Shown here one piece after another: positions 1-8,373 of a stretch of DNA of 64,000 nucleotides (its first letter is position 1; every line of letters starts with the position of its first letter). The DNA comes from JAHELQ01 sp965603365 (GTDB lineage Bacteria; Acidobacteriota; Aminicenantia; UBA2199). The stretch is taken from the NCBI GenBank assembly GCA_965603365.1, contig CBFDCR010000012.1, positions 23,731 to 87,730 on the forward strand. Direction: 5' to 3'. The position numbers were made by a program, and so were the translations under genes. The notes below the pieces were generated by a model. The model had not been told where the DNA came from. It made no database searches and worked only from the letters and a program-made list of their open reading frames with translations.

Positions 1-2
1 TT

Positions 3-980
3 CGTTTCTGCTTAGACTATACCATAGGGTTACTTCCATTCCCCCTGGTTTACTTAATAGCTGCCGCATTGATACTTTTTTTAGTTGTAAAAATTGTCAG
101 GCGGGTAAAAAAAGGGAAAATATTTAAAGAAGAGATCTCATGGCCGGCGCGGATCGTGAAAGGAGTATTGTCCTGGGCTGCCTTATTGGGGGCAATAGTA
201 TTTTTCTTCTATTTTTTCTGGGGATTCAATTACCAGCGCCTGCCTATAGAAAACCACTTAAAAATAAAGCCCGAACCCCTGGATATAGCTGGAATGAAGA
301 GAGAGGCAGATATAGCGCTTCAAATGGTTGCGGCTGCCAGGAAAAATATCCAGGGAGCAGGAGAATACCCAATCGATTCTAATTTTTTACCAAAAGGACT
401 CGAAAGTAAAATCCGAAAAAATCTAAAGAATGTGTTGATGTCTTTGGGATATCCGGCGGCTGGACGGGTTAGGGTACGCAAATTCAGCCCCTCCGGGTTT
501 TTGATGACTTTTGCCGTTAGCGGAATCTATCTCCCCTATACGGGAGAGGCATATATACCGGCAAATCTCACGGCAGTGGAATTACCCTTCACTATGGCCC
601 ATGAGATGGCACACGGATTCGGGTTTACAGAGGAGGGGACTGCCAATTTCCTGGCTTACCTGACATGTATTTTATCAAAAAACCCCCTGATACGGTATTC
701 TGGGTGCATCGAATACTTTAACTACATCTCATTTGAGTTGTTTTTAGCCTCGCGCGAAGCCCACAAAGAGATGATGAAAAAACTGCCTCAAGGGGTTATT
801 GCCGACAGGAGAGCTATTTTTCGGAATTGGGGACGATACCGGGGTTGGCTCACAGATCTGGGACAAAAAGTCAATGATATTTACCTTAAAAGCCAGGGAA
901 TCAAAGAAGGTGTGAAAAGCTATAACCGGCTGATTATCCTGACCGCCGCCTGGAGAAGCGCGGCGCAGGATAGAATATAA
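3..980 (+). CDS. DUF3810-like membrane metallopeptidase, 5' end outside window
   Basis: The frame is open back to the window edge, so the N-terminus is missing; TTG at 69 is only the first start codon in view. A hydrophobic segment runs into the window and a second one follows at roughly 150-235, then a soluble part with HEMAH at about 600-614. HEMAH is an HExxH zinc-protease motif, and the TEEG just after it could give the third zinc ligand. Topology and motif fit the DUF3810 family of putative membrane-anchored metallopeptidases. The substrate is unknown. It ends 46 bp before the YciI gene and may share its transcript. Confidence 0.7.
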   Translation, partial: RFCLDYTIGLLPFPLVYLIAAALILFLVVKIVRRVKKGKIFKEEISWPARIVKGVLSWAALLGAIVFFFYFFWGFNYQRLPIENHLKIKPEPLDIAGMKREADIALQMVAAARKNIQGAGEYPIDSNFLPKGLESKIRKNLKNVLMSLGYPAAGRVRVRKFSPSGFLMTFAVSGIYLPYTGEAYIPANLTAVELPFTMAHEMAHGFGFTEEGTANFLAYLTCILSKNPLIRYSGCIEYFNYISFELFLASREAHKEMMKKLPQGVIADRRAIFRNWGRYRGWLTDLGQKVNDIYLKSQGIKEGVKSYNRLIILTAAWRSAAQDRI

Positions 981-1026
981 CCGGAAAGAGAAGATATATG
1001 AAATACTTACATAAGGGAGGTTAAGG

Positions 1027-1323
1027 ATGCAATTTATTGTTATAGCTTATGATGATGTTGACGAGCGGGCAATAGAAAGGAGATTGGCGGCTCGGGACGC
1101 CCATTTAAAACAAGCTAAGGAAATGTTTGATAAGGGCAGATGGTTATATGCAGCGGGTATTTTGAACGATGATGGAAAGATGATCGGCTCAATGATAGTG
1201 TGTGATTTTCCTTCCCGAAACGAGCTTGAAGAACAGTGGTTAAAAAATGAGCCTTACATTATCGGGAATGTATGGAAAAAGATTGAGGTGAACCGGGCGC
1301 AAGTAGCACCTTTTTTAAATTAA
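1027..1323 (+). CDS. YciI-like (YCII domain) protein
   Basis: 98 residues, the full length of a single YCII domain. It begins MQFIVIAYDD and contains the family pattern R..R..HL...... G.....G.. followed by a GSM(I/V)V strand (about residues 55-60). The YCII fold is a dimeric ferredoxin-like alpha/beta protein related to muconolactone isomerase, and most members have no known reaction. A strong ribosome site (GGGAGG) lies 6-7 bases before ATG, which fixes the start. No partner gene is evident. Confidence 0.8.
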   Translation: MQFIVIAYDDVDERAIERRLAARDAHLKQAKEMFDKGRWLYAAGILNDDGKMIGSMIVCDFPSRNELEEQWLKNEPYIIGNVWKKIEVNRAQVAPFLN

Positions 1324-1388
1324 TCGGTCAAATTGGACCATTTAATGCTCGGGACACCCATTAATTGGAGAAATCGAATTAAACGGGA

Positions 1389-1417
1389 TTTTCAAAGGAC
1401 AAAAAAAGTTGTATAAT
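1389..1417 (+). promoter_or_regulatory. Promoter of the HEPN-like gene, leaderless type
   Basis: TTTTCA, 17 bp, TATAAT (1412-1417). The ATG at 1424 lies 6 bases past the -10 box, where transcription would normally start. The -35 box matches 4 of 6 consensus bases. Confidence 0.5.
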
Positions 1418-1423
1418 ATGGCC

Positions 1424-2560
1424 ATGATGGAGATTAAGACAGAAACGATCAGTCAATTGAAGGATGTGTTGAAAGATTTTGGCCGACCCGGGGCTACCAT
1501 CGACAGCCTGCAAGAGAAGATGGAGGCATCCAGGGAAAAGAGCGAGCGGAAATTGGCATTCCCGGCGGAATTAATCGATTTGCTGTTTGTCAGGATTTTA
1601 AAATTCCCCGGACAACAAGGCCCGGGAAAAACCATATGGGCCGTCTATTTTCGCTATCAAAACATCGACTGCTCATTTAAACTGAAAAACATCGGCTTAA
1701 GGCTCTGCCTCCTGCCCGGTCGGGCCAATAAAGCGGACCTGAAGAAAACCGCCGAGGATATTATCGGGAAAACCACCGCGGCCTTGCTGCTGCTGGAACA
1801 GGAATCATTGATCCCCCTGGGCAAACAGCACATAAAAAAGGGAAATTTCACCCTCGAAAATCAGTTTATAAAATTTTATGAGATGTATCGCTATTTCAGA
1901 GATCAGGCGAGGAAAATAAATGCCAAAATCAACAAAAAATCCCGGGAGGCAAAGAATATCGCCACCTTATTCAAGGAGACATCCCACCTGTCTCAGCAAA
2001 GCTTCTATAACTCCCTGGCCATGATGGATGCCTATTTCGGCGGCTTAGAGCAACTGTTGGTAATCGTATTACCCTTCCTTGACATCAACCTCAAATCACA
2101 TGACTTAGGGAAAATACTGGCAATGAGCTGGCAAGAAAAATTTCCCCGGGTCTTCGATATCCAGGCTAACCAGAAGGCTAGATTATTTTACGATCAGTTC
2201 ATTTCACTGGAAGAAAAATTCCGCAATCTCTACGCCCACGGGGGATTTGAAAAAAAGGCTGCTTCTATCTATTGTCATGTTCCTGGGCTGGAGACAGTAC
2301 CGGTGCAACTGCTGGGAACAGAACAAAAACTGGCTTTAAACTTCAACCAATTAGAGAAGGTCTTCTTTGAGGATGTATGCCGGCTGTTCGATGAGTTTGA
2401 CGAGTGGCTGTTAACGGAAAAGGTCCGGTATGGGATCACCTATGCCCACAGCGGTTTAAGTGTCTCTTTCGATAAAAAATCCAGGACAAAATACCGGAAA
2501 GCGATGGAATCGGAAGAGAGGTTCAATAAAATGATCAAGGCGCTGCCGGGTAGCAAATAG
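1424..2560 (+). CDS. HEPN-like protein of unknown function
   Basis: I do not recognise the family by name. The protein (378 residues from ATG 1424) is largely helical. Its C-terminal part holds RNLYAHG (R267 to H272), which matches the RX4-6H signature of HEPN ribonuclease domains, here preceded by long helices as in that fold. TTG 1409 or ATG 1418 are other possible starts, but both sit on or inside the -10 box, and ATG 1424 is at the expected transcription start. There is no nucleotidyltransferase partner next door, unlike the HEPN-MNT pair at 44.9 kb. An RNase or abortive-infection role is inference from the motif only. Confidence 0.5.
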   Translation: MMEIKTETISQLKDVLKDFGRPGATIDSLQEKMEASREKSERKLAFPAELIDLLFVRILKFPGQQGPGKTIWAVYFRYQNIDCSFKLKNIGLRLCLLPGRANKADLKKTAEDIIGKTTAALLLLEQESLIPLGKQHIKKGNFTLENQFIKFYEMYRYFRDQARKINAKINKKSREAKNIATLFKETSHLSQQSFYNSLAMMDAYFGGLEQLLVIVLPFLDINLKSHDLGKILAMSWQEKFPRVFDIQANQKARLFYDQFISLEEKFRNLYAHGGFEKKAASIYCHVPGLETVPVQLLGTEQKLALNFNQLEKVFFEDVCRLFDEFDEWLLTEKVRYGITYAHSGLSVSFDKKSRTKYRKAMESEERFNKMIKALPGSK

Positions 2561-2574
2561 GCAATTCTTGACTC

Positions 2575-3303
2575 TTAATAGAATATCCAGAACAGGAGAA
2601 GGGTAACGAGGCTGCCGGTTAGCGCGCCGAAGGAGATATCCAGAACAGAATGAATCTTCCGCGGCAGCCGGCTCAGGGAGACGAAGATCGCCAGTGCCAA
2701 TGTACCGAAAATAGCGATCCGATGGCTGCTCAAGTTCGTAATGGAAATCCAGATGGAAAAGACAATGGCGGAATGGCCGCTGGGAAATCCCCCCCTTAAC
2801 GGATGCCCTCTGCCGAAGTAGGCCTTGGCCATGATCACGATCAGCATCACCACGATAACCGCCAGCACGGCGATATTTTCCGGGTAGTGTTTGGCGATCC
2901 AGAACCCTTCACGGATGATTCGCATAAAATAGGGCCAGAGGATCAAATAACCCACCACCAGGGCACCCACGGCGCAGACCAGGACGGCCCCGGCAGCCAT
3001 GTCTTTGGCAATGCGGGCGGTTTCATTATTTTCACCATACTTTAAATCAACGATGGCCTCCAACGCCGAGTTGAGCATTTCGGCGGCAATAACCAGGAAA
3101 GTGACCAGGGTAAGGGCGATAAATTCGTGTTTCTCCACCCCCAGCATGAAACAGCCGAACAGGACAAAAAAGGCCACCATCAGGTGAAATTTGAAGTGCC
3201 GCTGTGTCCTGGCGGCATGGAGTATTCCCTCGACCGCGAAATTGGCAGAATCGATCCAACGAACAAAAATTCTAATAACCGGAATGTCCCGAAGCTTCAT
3301 CAT
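2575..3303 (-). CDS. Diacylglycerol/undecaprenol kinase fused to PAP2 phosphatase
   Basis: Two membrane domains are joined. Residues about 10-120 match prokaryotic DgkA, with EMLNSALEAIVDL (the E..N(T/S)A.E...D signature). Residues about 125-240 match a PAP2 phosphatase: K..FGRGHPLRGG, PSGHSA and SRLPRKIHSVLD, which carry the three phosphatase motifs with both catalytic histidines. Such fusions are thought to recycle lipid carriers by phosphorylation and dephosphorylation at the inner membrane. It lies 12 bp after amrS and is the last gene of the trx-amrS-dgk operon. ATG 3300 is a close alternative start with better spacing to the GAGGTG site. Confidence 0.85.
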   Translation of the reverse strand: MMKLRDIPVIRIFVRWIDSANFAVEGILHAARTQRHFKFHLMVAFFVLFGCFMLGVEKHEFIALTLVTFLVIAAEMLNSALEAIVDLKYGENNETARIAKDMAAGAVLVCAVGALVVGYLILWPYFMRIIREGFWIAKHYPENIAVLAVIVVMLIVIMAKAYFGRGHPLRGGFPSGHSAIVFSIWISITNLSSHRIAIFGTLALAIFVSLSRLPRKIHSVLDISFGALTGSLVTLLLFWIFY

Positions 3304-3315
3304 TCACCTCGCTGT

Positions 3316-4323
3316 CTACTTCCAGATGCCGGGGATCTGGGTCTGGCAGTTGCCGCATTGCCCATCCGTCATGTTGATCATCCTGGTATAATAACCGGCC
3401 CGCTCAACCAGCAGCGCGCCGCAGTTGTGGCAGTGGGTGTGATCCCACGCATCCCCCGAAATATTACCGCCGTAGAGGTAGCGAAGCCCCTTTACCTTTG
3501 CGGTTTCCAGGCAGTGAAAGATACTGCCGGTGGGGGTGATGGGCGCATCCGTTAATTTATATTGGGGAAAAAACCGGGACACATGCCAGGGGATATTCTC
3601 GTCCACTCCCAGGATAAAGTCAATCAGTTGTTTGATCTCTTCCTCATCATCGTTTAAGCCGGGGATTAACAGGGTGGTTAACTCCACCCACACCCCACTC
3701 TCATTCATCCTCTTGATGGTTTCCAGAACCGGTGCCAGCCTGGCACTGCTGTAGGTTTTGTAAAAATCCTCGGTGTAGGCTTTTAAATCAATATTGGCGG
3801 CATCGAGATAGGGCTCCATCGTGTCAAAGGACTCCCGACTCATATAGCCGTTGGTAACCATGACGTTTTTCAGGCCATTTTCCCTGGCAATCCTGGCGGT
3901 CTCCAGCATCAGCTCAAAGTAGATGGTGGGTTCCGAATAGGTATAGGCGATGGTTTTGGAGTTGTAGGTCAGCGCCTGCCGGACCAACTCTTCGGGAGAT
4001 ATCTTCTCGCCATATATCTGGTGTTCTCCCGTTACCATAGAGAGGGAGTGATTCTGACAGAAGGTGCACTTAAAATTGCAGCCCATGGCGGCAATCGAAA
4101 AAGAGGTGGATGCCGGCAGGCAGTGATACAGAGGCTTCTTTTCGATGGGATCGGGGTGGGTGGCCGCCACCTTATCGTAATTCAATGAGAATAATTCGCC
4201 CTTCATATTTTTCCGGACCCGACACACCCCCAACTGGTCCTCTTTGATCACACAATGGTGGGCACAGACATGGCATCTAACCTTGTCTTGATCGATTTTC
4301 TCATACAACAGGGCTGGTTTCAT
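3316..4323 (-). CDS. amrS: AmmeMemoRadiSam system radical SAM enzyme AmrS
   Basis: 335 residues. An N-terminal cysteine-rich part (RCHVCAHHC...GVC) precedes the radical SAM cluster motif CNFKCTFC near residue 82, and the C-terminal tail has two CxxC pairs (CHNCG and CGNC). This order is that of AmrS, related to pyruvate-formate-lyase activases. The family usually occurs with AMMECR1 and Memo proteins; neither is in this window. The start is set by GGAG before ATG 4323. It is cotranscribed with a thioredoxin (17 bp upstream) and the DgkA-PAP2 fusion. The substrate of AmrS is not established. Confidence 0.88.
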   Translation of the reverse strand: MKPALLYEKIDQDKVRCHVCAHHCVIKEDQLGVCRVRKNMKGELFSLNYDKVAATHPDPIEKKPLYHCLPASTSFSIAAMGCNFKCTFCQNHSLSMVTGEHQIYGEKISPEELVRQALTYNSKTIAYTYSEPTIYFELMLETARIARENGLKNVMVTNGYMSRESFDTMEPYLDAANIDLKAYTEDFYKTYSSARLAPVLETIKRMNESGVWVELTTLLIPGLNDDEEEIKQLIDFILGVDENIPWHVSRFFPQYKLTDAPITPTGSIFHCLETAKVKGLRYLYGGNISGDAWDHTHCHNCGALLVERAGYYTRMINMTDGQCGNCQTQIPGIWK

Positions 4324-4339
4324 GTTGATATCTCCTTAT

Positions 4340-4660
4340 TCACAGGATCTCCATCAGTTTGGCTTCGATCTGAACCTTTTGGACCGAACCCACCAGTTGG
4401 GATTTCACATTGCCGTTTTTCACAAACAGCAGGGTGGGGACACTGCGCACCAGGTACTTAGAAGATGTCCGGGGGCTTTCGTTGACATTGACTTTGAGGA
4501 TTTTTACTTGCCCGGGATGATCGTCGGCGACCTTCTGCAAACAGGGCTCGATAGACCGGCAGGGGGCACAGGTAGGGGAAGAGAACTCTACAATAACGGC
4601 CCGTTCATCATTCAGTAGATCGTTAAAATCTGAGTCGTTTGACGGGATCAATTCACTCAT
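4340..4660 (-). CDS. Thioredoxin-fold protein with CAPC active site
   Basis: 106 residues, a single thioredoxin fold without signal peptide. The active site reads SSPTCAPCRS instead of the usual WCGPC, so the tryptophan before the first cysteine is Thr and the Gly is Ala. The cis-proline segment VPTLLF is kept. It should act as a cytosolic disulfide reductase, but the altered CxxC may shift its redox potential. AAAGGAG precedes ATG 4660. It is the first gene of an operon with the radical SAM enzyme AmrS, which needs low-potential electrons; a functional link is possible but unproven. Confidence 0.85.
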   Translation of the reverse strand: MSELIPSNDSDFNDLLNDERAVIVEFSSPTCAPCRSIEPCLQKVADDHPGQVKILKVNVNESPRTSSKYLVRSVPTLLFVKNGNVKSQLVGSVQKVQIEAKLMEIL

Positions 4661-4755
4661 CTATTTTCTCCTTTGTCAATCTTCTAATTTTTTTGATACA
4701 CATTTAAACAAACAGGAGGCGAAATCCAATTATAACGCATCCGTCTCATAGGCAT

Positions 4756-4785
4756 ATTCTATTATTTTTTCCCGGATATTGTCAA
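4756..4785 (-). promoter_or_regulatory. Promoter of the trx-amrS-dgk operon
   Basis: On the minus strand: TTGACA (4780-4785), 18 bp, TAGAAT (4756-4761). The leader to ATG 4660 would be about 90 bases. It faces away from the pseudokinase promoter at 4854. Confidence 0.6.
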
Positions 4786-4853
4786 GCGGAAATAAAATTG
4801 ATTTTTATTTTGATTTTTCATTCATAATATATGATAATTAACAGTGACTTAAA

Positions 4854-4881
4854 TTGACATTTAGGTTGAATATAATATAAT
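4854..4881 (+). promoter_or_regulatory. Promoter of the pseudokinase gene
   Basis: TTGACA (4854-4859), 16 bp, TATAAT (4876-4881). A second arrangement TTGAAT (4866) with 18 bp and TATAAT (4890-4895) overlaps it. The AT-rich stretch gives two plausible starts 13-27 bases before the gene. Confidence 0.65.
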
Positions 4882-4914
4882 ACATTATATATAATAGAAC
4901 GGCACCAAGAGACA

Positions 4915-7317
4915 ATGACAGTAGAAATCGACATGCCCGAATTGCCGGAGATACCCGGATACAAGATAATAAGAGTATTGTCTGAAGGGGAGAAGGCCTC
5001 GGTTTGCCTGGGGAGCGGTGAAAAAACGAACCGGAAAGTAGCCATTAAAATCTTCGACCCCTTCAGCTTTGCGGATGAAAAATCTGCCGAGGCTTACTTT
5101 GAACAGGTAAAAAAACTGTCGACCCTGGAACACCGGAATATCATTTCCGTTTTTGAGGCGGTTTGTCAGGATAAACTTCGCTATGTGGTGATGGAATACC
5201 TTGAGGGGAGCATAAAAGATAGACTTCTCGACCAGGCCCGGTCCGGCCAGCAGGAATTGGTAATAGAGAGCAATATCATAACCGAAGACCAGGCCGGGCA
5301 GATTGAAGATGCGGGAATCGCCTCAAAACCGATTACCCTCCTGGGGGCCCTGAGTATCGCCAAACAAATCGGGGGGGCATTAGATTACAGCCATCAGGCA
5401 GGCTTTTTACACCGCAATATTAACAGTGAAAACATCATGTTTCGCCAGGATGGCACACCGGTACTGATGAATTTTGGCATCATTCCGGAAACGGGCAGCG
5501 ATAAAACCGAGGCGAAAGCCAGAATAACGGTGGGTACTCCCGATTTCATGAGTCCGGAACAGTGGCGAAAAGAAGAACTGGACGGCCGCAGCGATATCTA
5601 CTCCCTGGGAGTGGTACTGTACGAAATGCTGACCGGTCATCTGCCTTACGAAGGGGATATGTCCGTCGGTGTGGTGGTCAAGCACCTGCAAGAGCCGGTA
5701 CCCCCTTTGCCGGATCAGATAAAACAATATCAGACCTTGATTAACCGGACAATGGCCAAAAGGCCGAAAGACAGGGTGCAAAACGGTAAAGAACTGGGTG
5801 AGTTGATCGATTCTCTCCTCGATTCTCCTCAAAAATCCCTTGAAGAAGAGGCCGAAAGCTCTTCCCAGGTATTCCAGAGTGAACGGGAAATAGAGGACTA
5901 CATAATGCCCCAACGAGATCGTTTGGTGTCTTTCGGCTCCGAGGATATCGACGATACCGGTAAAGAAGAGGAGGGTTTGGATCGGCCGGGGATTCACGAG
6001 ACTCCTGGATTTAGAAAGTCCCCGGCTGGCGAAAAACGGGGATTCATTGCCGAATTTTTTAGTGATCCGGCAAAACCGGCGCTGGTGGTGGTGATGATCT
6101 TCTTGCTGGGTTTAGCGGTCTACTTTCTGACCAAAACGTTTAAAAGAGAGGCAGTCCCACCTCCCCCTGCCGAGACACAACAGCAGTCAACCGTTAGCCA
6201 AAAAGCGGTACCCACCAAACCCAGAGAGAAAAAACCGACTCGGCCAACGAAGCAAGCCTCCCAACAAACGCTTCAGGATGAGGAATACCAAAAAAATTAT
6301 CAACAGGCAGAAGAATTATTTAACGCCCAGCAGTACGAGGCAGCGTCACAAATACTTGAAGTGGCCAAAAAGATTAAAAATTCAAAAGAAACAAAAAAAC
6401 TTGAAAATAATATTCGGCAAGCTCAAAAGGAAAAAGATGAAAAGGATTTTCAACAATATTTTTCCATTGCCCAATCGGAGTTTCGGAGGGGGCGGTATGA
6501 AGAAGCCCAACAGAACCTTGAACTGGCCATAAAAATCAAAACCACCTATGAAGTAACCGAACTGGAGCAGCAGTTAACGTTCAAACTGAAAGAGTTGGAA
6601 GCAGGAAAGCAAGTGGAGGAAAAAAAGCGGCAGGCCACCGAAAGGCAAGACAACGAAACATTCCGGCGATCTTCGATCAGCAACACGACTATGAGCTATC
6701 AGGCCTACCTCAGGAAATTTCCCGACGGTCTTCACGCCCAGGAGGCCCGGAAACGGATCGAGACACTGAAGGGAGGAAGGCTGGCACCTCTTACAACAAA
6801 ACAAACAATGCCGGTGGGAACAGTAAAACTCAGGACAAAACCGAAGGCCCTGAACCCCGCCGAAGTGAAATCCATGCTGAAAAAATGGGGCTTTTTCGAC
6901 AATCTGGACAACAAAACCGGTAATTTTCGCAATTCCTTCAGTGTGAAGATTATGGGTAGAGACCGGGTGGTATTGGACGAGGCAACCGGCCTGATGTGGC
7001 ACACAGGCGGCTCAAACGAATACATGAGTTTTGCCAAAGCCGAGGCCTGGGTAGACAAATTCAATCGTATGGGCTATGCCGGATTTACCGACTGGAGACT
7101 GCCAACCTTAGAAGAGGGGGCCTCGCTGCTGGAGAATCAGAAGAGCGCCAACGGACTCTTTATCGATGCTGTTTTCTTTGGCCGACAGAGTTGGATTTGG
7201 ACAGCCGATCCCTATGGTTCCGACGGTCGGTGGCTGGTACGCTTCGACAGTGGAGATGTCTACGGCCGTTCCGTTTTTGACAGCAATTATGTGCGGGTGG
7301 TCCGCTCCATCCAATAG
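4915..7317 (+). CDS. Membrane-anchored Ser/Thr pseudokinase with TPR region and DUF1566 domain
   Basis: 800 residues. A eukaryote-like kinase domain fills about 15-300: VAIKIF keeps the ATP lysine, and GTPDFMSPEQW and SDIYSLGVVLYEMLTG are normal. The catalytic loop, however, reads HRN (166-168) instead of HRD, and the magnesium motif reads NFG (186-188) instead of DFG, so both catalytic aspartates are Asn. The glycine loop (EGEKAS) is also degenerate. A transmembrane helix lies near 386-405, followed by helical TPR-like repeats (about 450-560) and a DUF1566/Lcl-type C-terminal domain (about 675-798: LMWHTGG, TDWRLPT). It is probably a signalling scaffold with the kinase domain in the cytosol and the DUF1566 domain outside. 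Confidence 0.85.
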   Translation: MTVEIDMPELPEIPGYKIIRVLSEGEKASVCLGSGEKTNRKVAIKIFDPFSFADEKSAEAYFEQVKKLSTLEHRNIISVFEAVCQDKLRYVVMEYLEGSIKDRLLDQARSGQQELVIESNIITEDQAGQIEDAGIASKPITLLGALSIAKQIGGALDYSHQAGFLHRNINSENIMFRQDGTPVLMNFGIIPETGSDKTEAKARITVGTPDFMSPEQWRKEELDGRSDIYSLGVVLYEMLTGHLPYEGDMSVGVVVKHLQEPVPPLPDQIKQYQTLINRTMAKRPKDRVQNGKELGELIDSLLDSPQKSLEEEAESSSQVFQSEREIEDYIMPQRDRLVSFGSEDIDDTGKEEEGLDRPGIHETPGFRKSPAGEKRGFIAEFFSDPAKPALVVVMIFLLGLAVYFLTKTFKREAVPPPPAETQQQSTVSQKAVPTKPREKKPTRPTKQASQQTLQDEEYQKNYQQAEELFNAQQYEAASQILEVAKKIKNSKETKKLENNIRQAQKEKDEKDFQQYFSIAQSEFRRGRYEEAQQNLELAIKIKTTYEVTELEQQLTFKLKELEAGKQVEEKKRQATERQDNETFRRSSISNTTMSYQAYLRKFPDGLHAQEARKRIETLKGGRLAPLTTKQTMPVGTVKLRTKPKALNPAEVKSMLKKWGFFDNLDNKTGNFRNSFSVKIMGRDRVVLDEATGLMWHTGGSNEYMSFAKAEAWVDKFNRMGYAGFTDWRLPTLEEGASLLENQKSANGLFIDAVFFGRQSWIWTADPYGSDGRWLVRFDSGDVYGRSVFDSNYVRVVRSIQ

Positions 7318-7321
7318 TCGA

Positions 7322-7351
7322 TTGCTTTTATATACACCATAATGATATAAT
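7322..7351 (+). promoter_or_regulatory. Promoter of DUF362-larB
   Basis: TTGCTT (7322-7327), 18 bp, TATAAT (7346-7351); ATG follows 17 bases later with only a weak purine site. Confidence 0.5.
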
Positions 7352-7368
7352 CGGGGACTAAAACGAAG

Positions 7369-8373
7369 ATGAAACGAAAAGAGATTGCATTAATCAAGGA
7401 AACCAGGCAGAAACAATTTGTAAAGAAAATTATGGACGCCATCTCTCCTTATATCAGCCTGAAGTCCTGCCACCGGGTGGCCATCAAGATCAACCTCTCC
7501 GGCTCCCGGGAAATCTACGCCAATACCCATTACGAGACGGTGGAATCCTTAATATTTTACTTGAAAGACCAATACGGTATTTCCGATATTTCGGTGATCG
7601 AGGGTTCTGACGGTGCCTATTTTTCCGGTAGGACCACCTGGGATATTTTCTACAAATTTAGATATAAAGAGGTGGAACTAAATGGGGCCCGCCTGGTCAA
7701 TCTCGACGAGATGCCCCATGAACAGACGCTGAAAGTGGACACCGTCAGTGGGGAGAGGGAAGTCCATTTCACCACCTTCGATACCGATTATATGATTTCC
7801 GTCGTGCCCCCCAAGACCCATAATATTTTCCCGGTATTCTTATCCATTCCCAACATCATCGGCTTTGTTAAACCGGAAGAACGGGTCTTAATGTTTGGCG
7901 CCTCCCGCAGTGAAATAAGAAAAATCAATTTTTCCACCAATCCTCAATATTTTCAACTGATCGACAATTCCGGTAAAAATTTCAGTCGTCTCCTGACTAA
8001 AATCTCTCCCTCCATGGTGATTATTGATGGACTCCATGGAATGGAGGGCCGGGGTCCCATCAAGGGGAGCCCCGTGTTCCACGGCTTCGCCATCGCCTCA
8101 GAAGATCCGGTGCTGGCGGATTCGTTAGCCACCTATGTGATGGGATTTGAAGTCAATGAGGTCTCTTATCTCCATTATGCCTTCAACGAGGGCCTGGGGA
8201 ATAATCGTTGGCAAAACGTGATCGGAGTCGATCCGCCTCAGGTCAAATTTCCTTACCGACCGCATCCGCTGCACCACAAGCAAAGGTCATGGAGGAGTCA
8301 TCTGCAAAGAAAAAATCGCGGGAACCGTGAAAAACGTGAAAACCGCTTGCCGGAGAACCAGGAAAAAGAATGA
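7369..8373 (+). CDS. DUF362 domain protein
   Basis: 334 residues. The DUF362 fold is visible: VAIKINLSG near the start, VIEGSDGAYFSG, SVVPPKTH, IIDGLHGMEGRGP and DPVLADSLATYVMGF, all typical of the family. It lacks the CxxC-rich ferredoxin tail that some members carry. Instead it ends in about 35 very basic residues (K, R, H rich) unlike the core, perhaps for binding nucleic acid or membrane. The stop overlaps the larB start (ATGA, 8370-8373), so the two are translationally coupled. The enzymatic role of DUF362 is not established. Confidence 0.8.
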   Translation: MKRKEIALIKETRQKQFVKKIMDAISPYISLKSCHRVAIKINLSGSREIYANTHYETVESLIFYLKDQYGISDISVIEGSDGAYFSGRTTWDIFYKFRYKEVELNGARLVNLDEMPHEQTLKVDTVSGEREVHFTTFDTDYMISVVPPKTHNIFPVFLSIPNIIGFVKPEERVLMFGASRSEIRKINFSTNPQYFQLIDNSGKNFSRLLTKISPSMVIIDGLHGMEGRGPIKGSPVFHGFAIASEDPVLADSLATYVMGFEVNEVSYLHYAFNEGLGNNRWQNVIGVDPPQVKFPYRPHPLHHKQRSWRSHLQRKNRGNREKRENRLPENQEKE

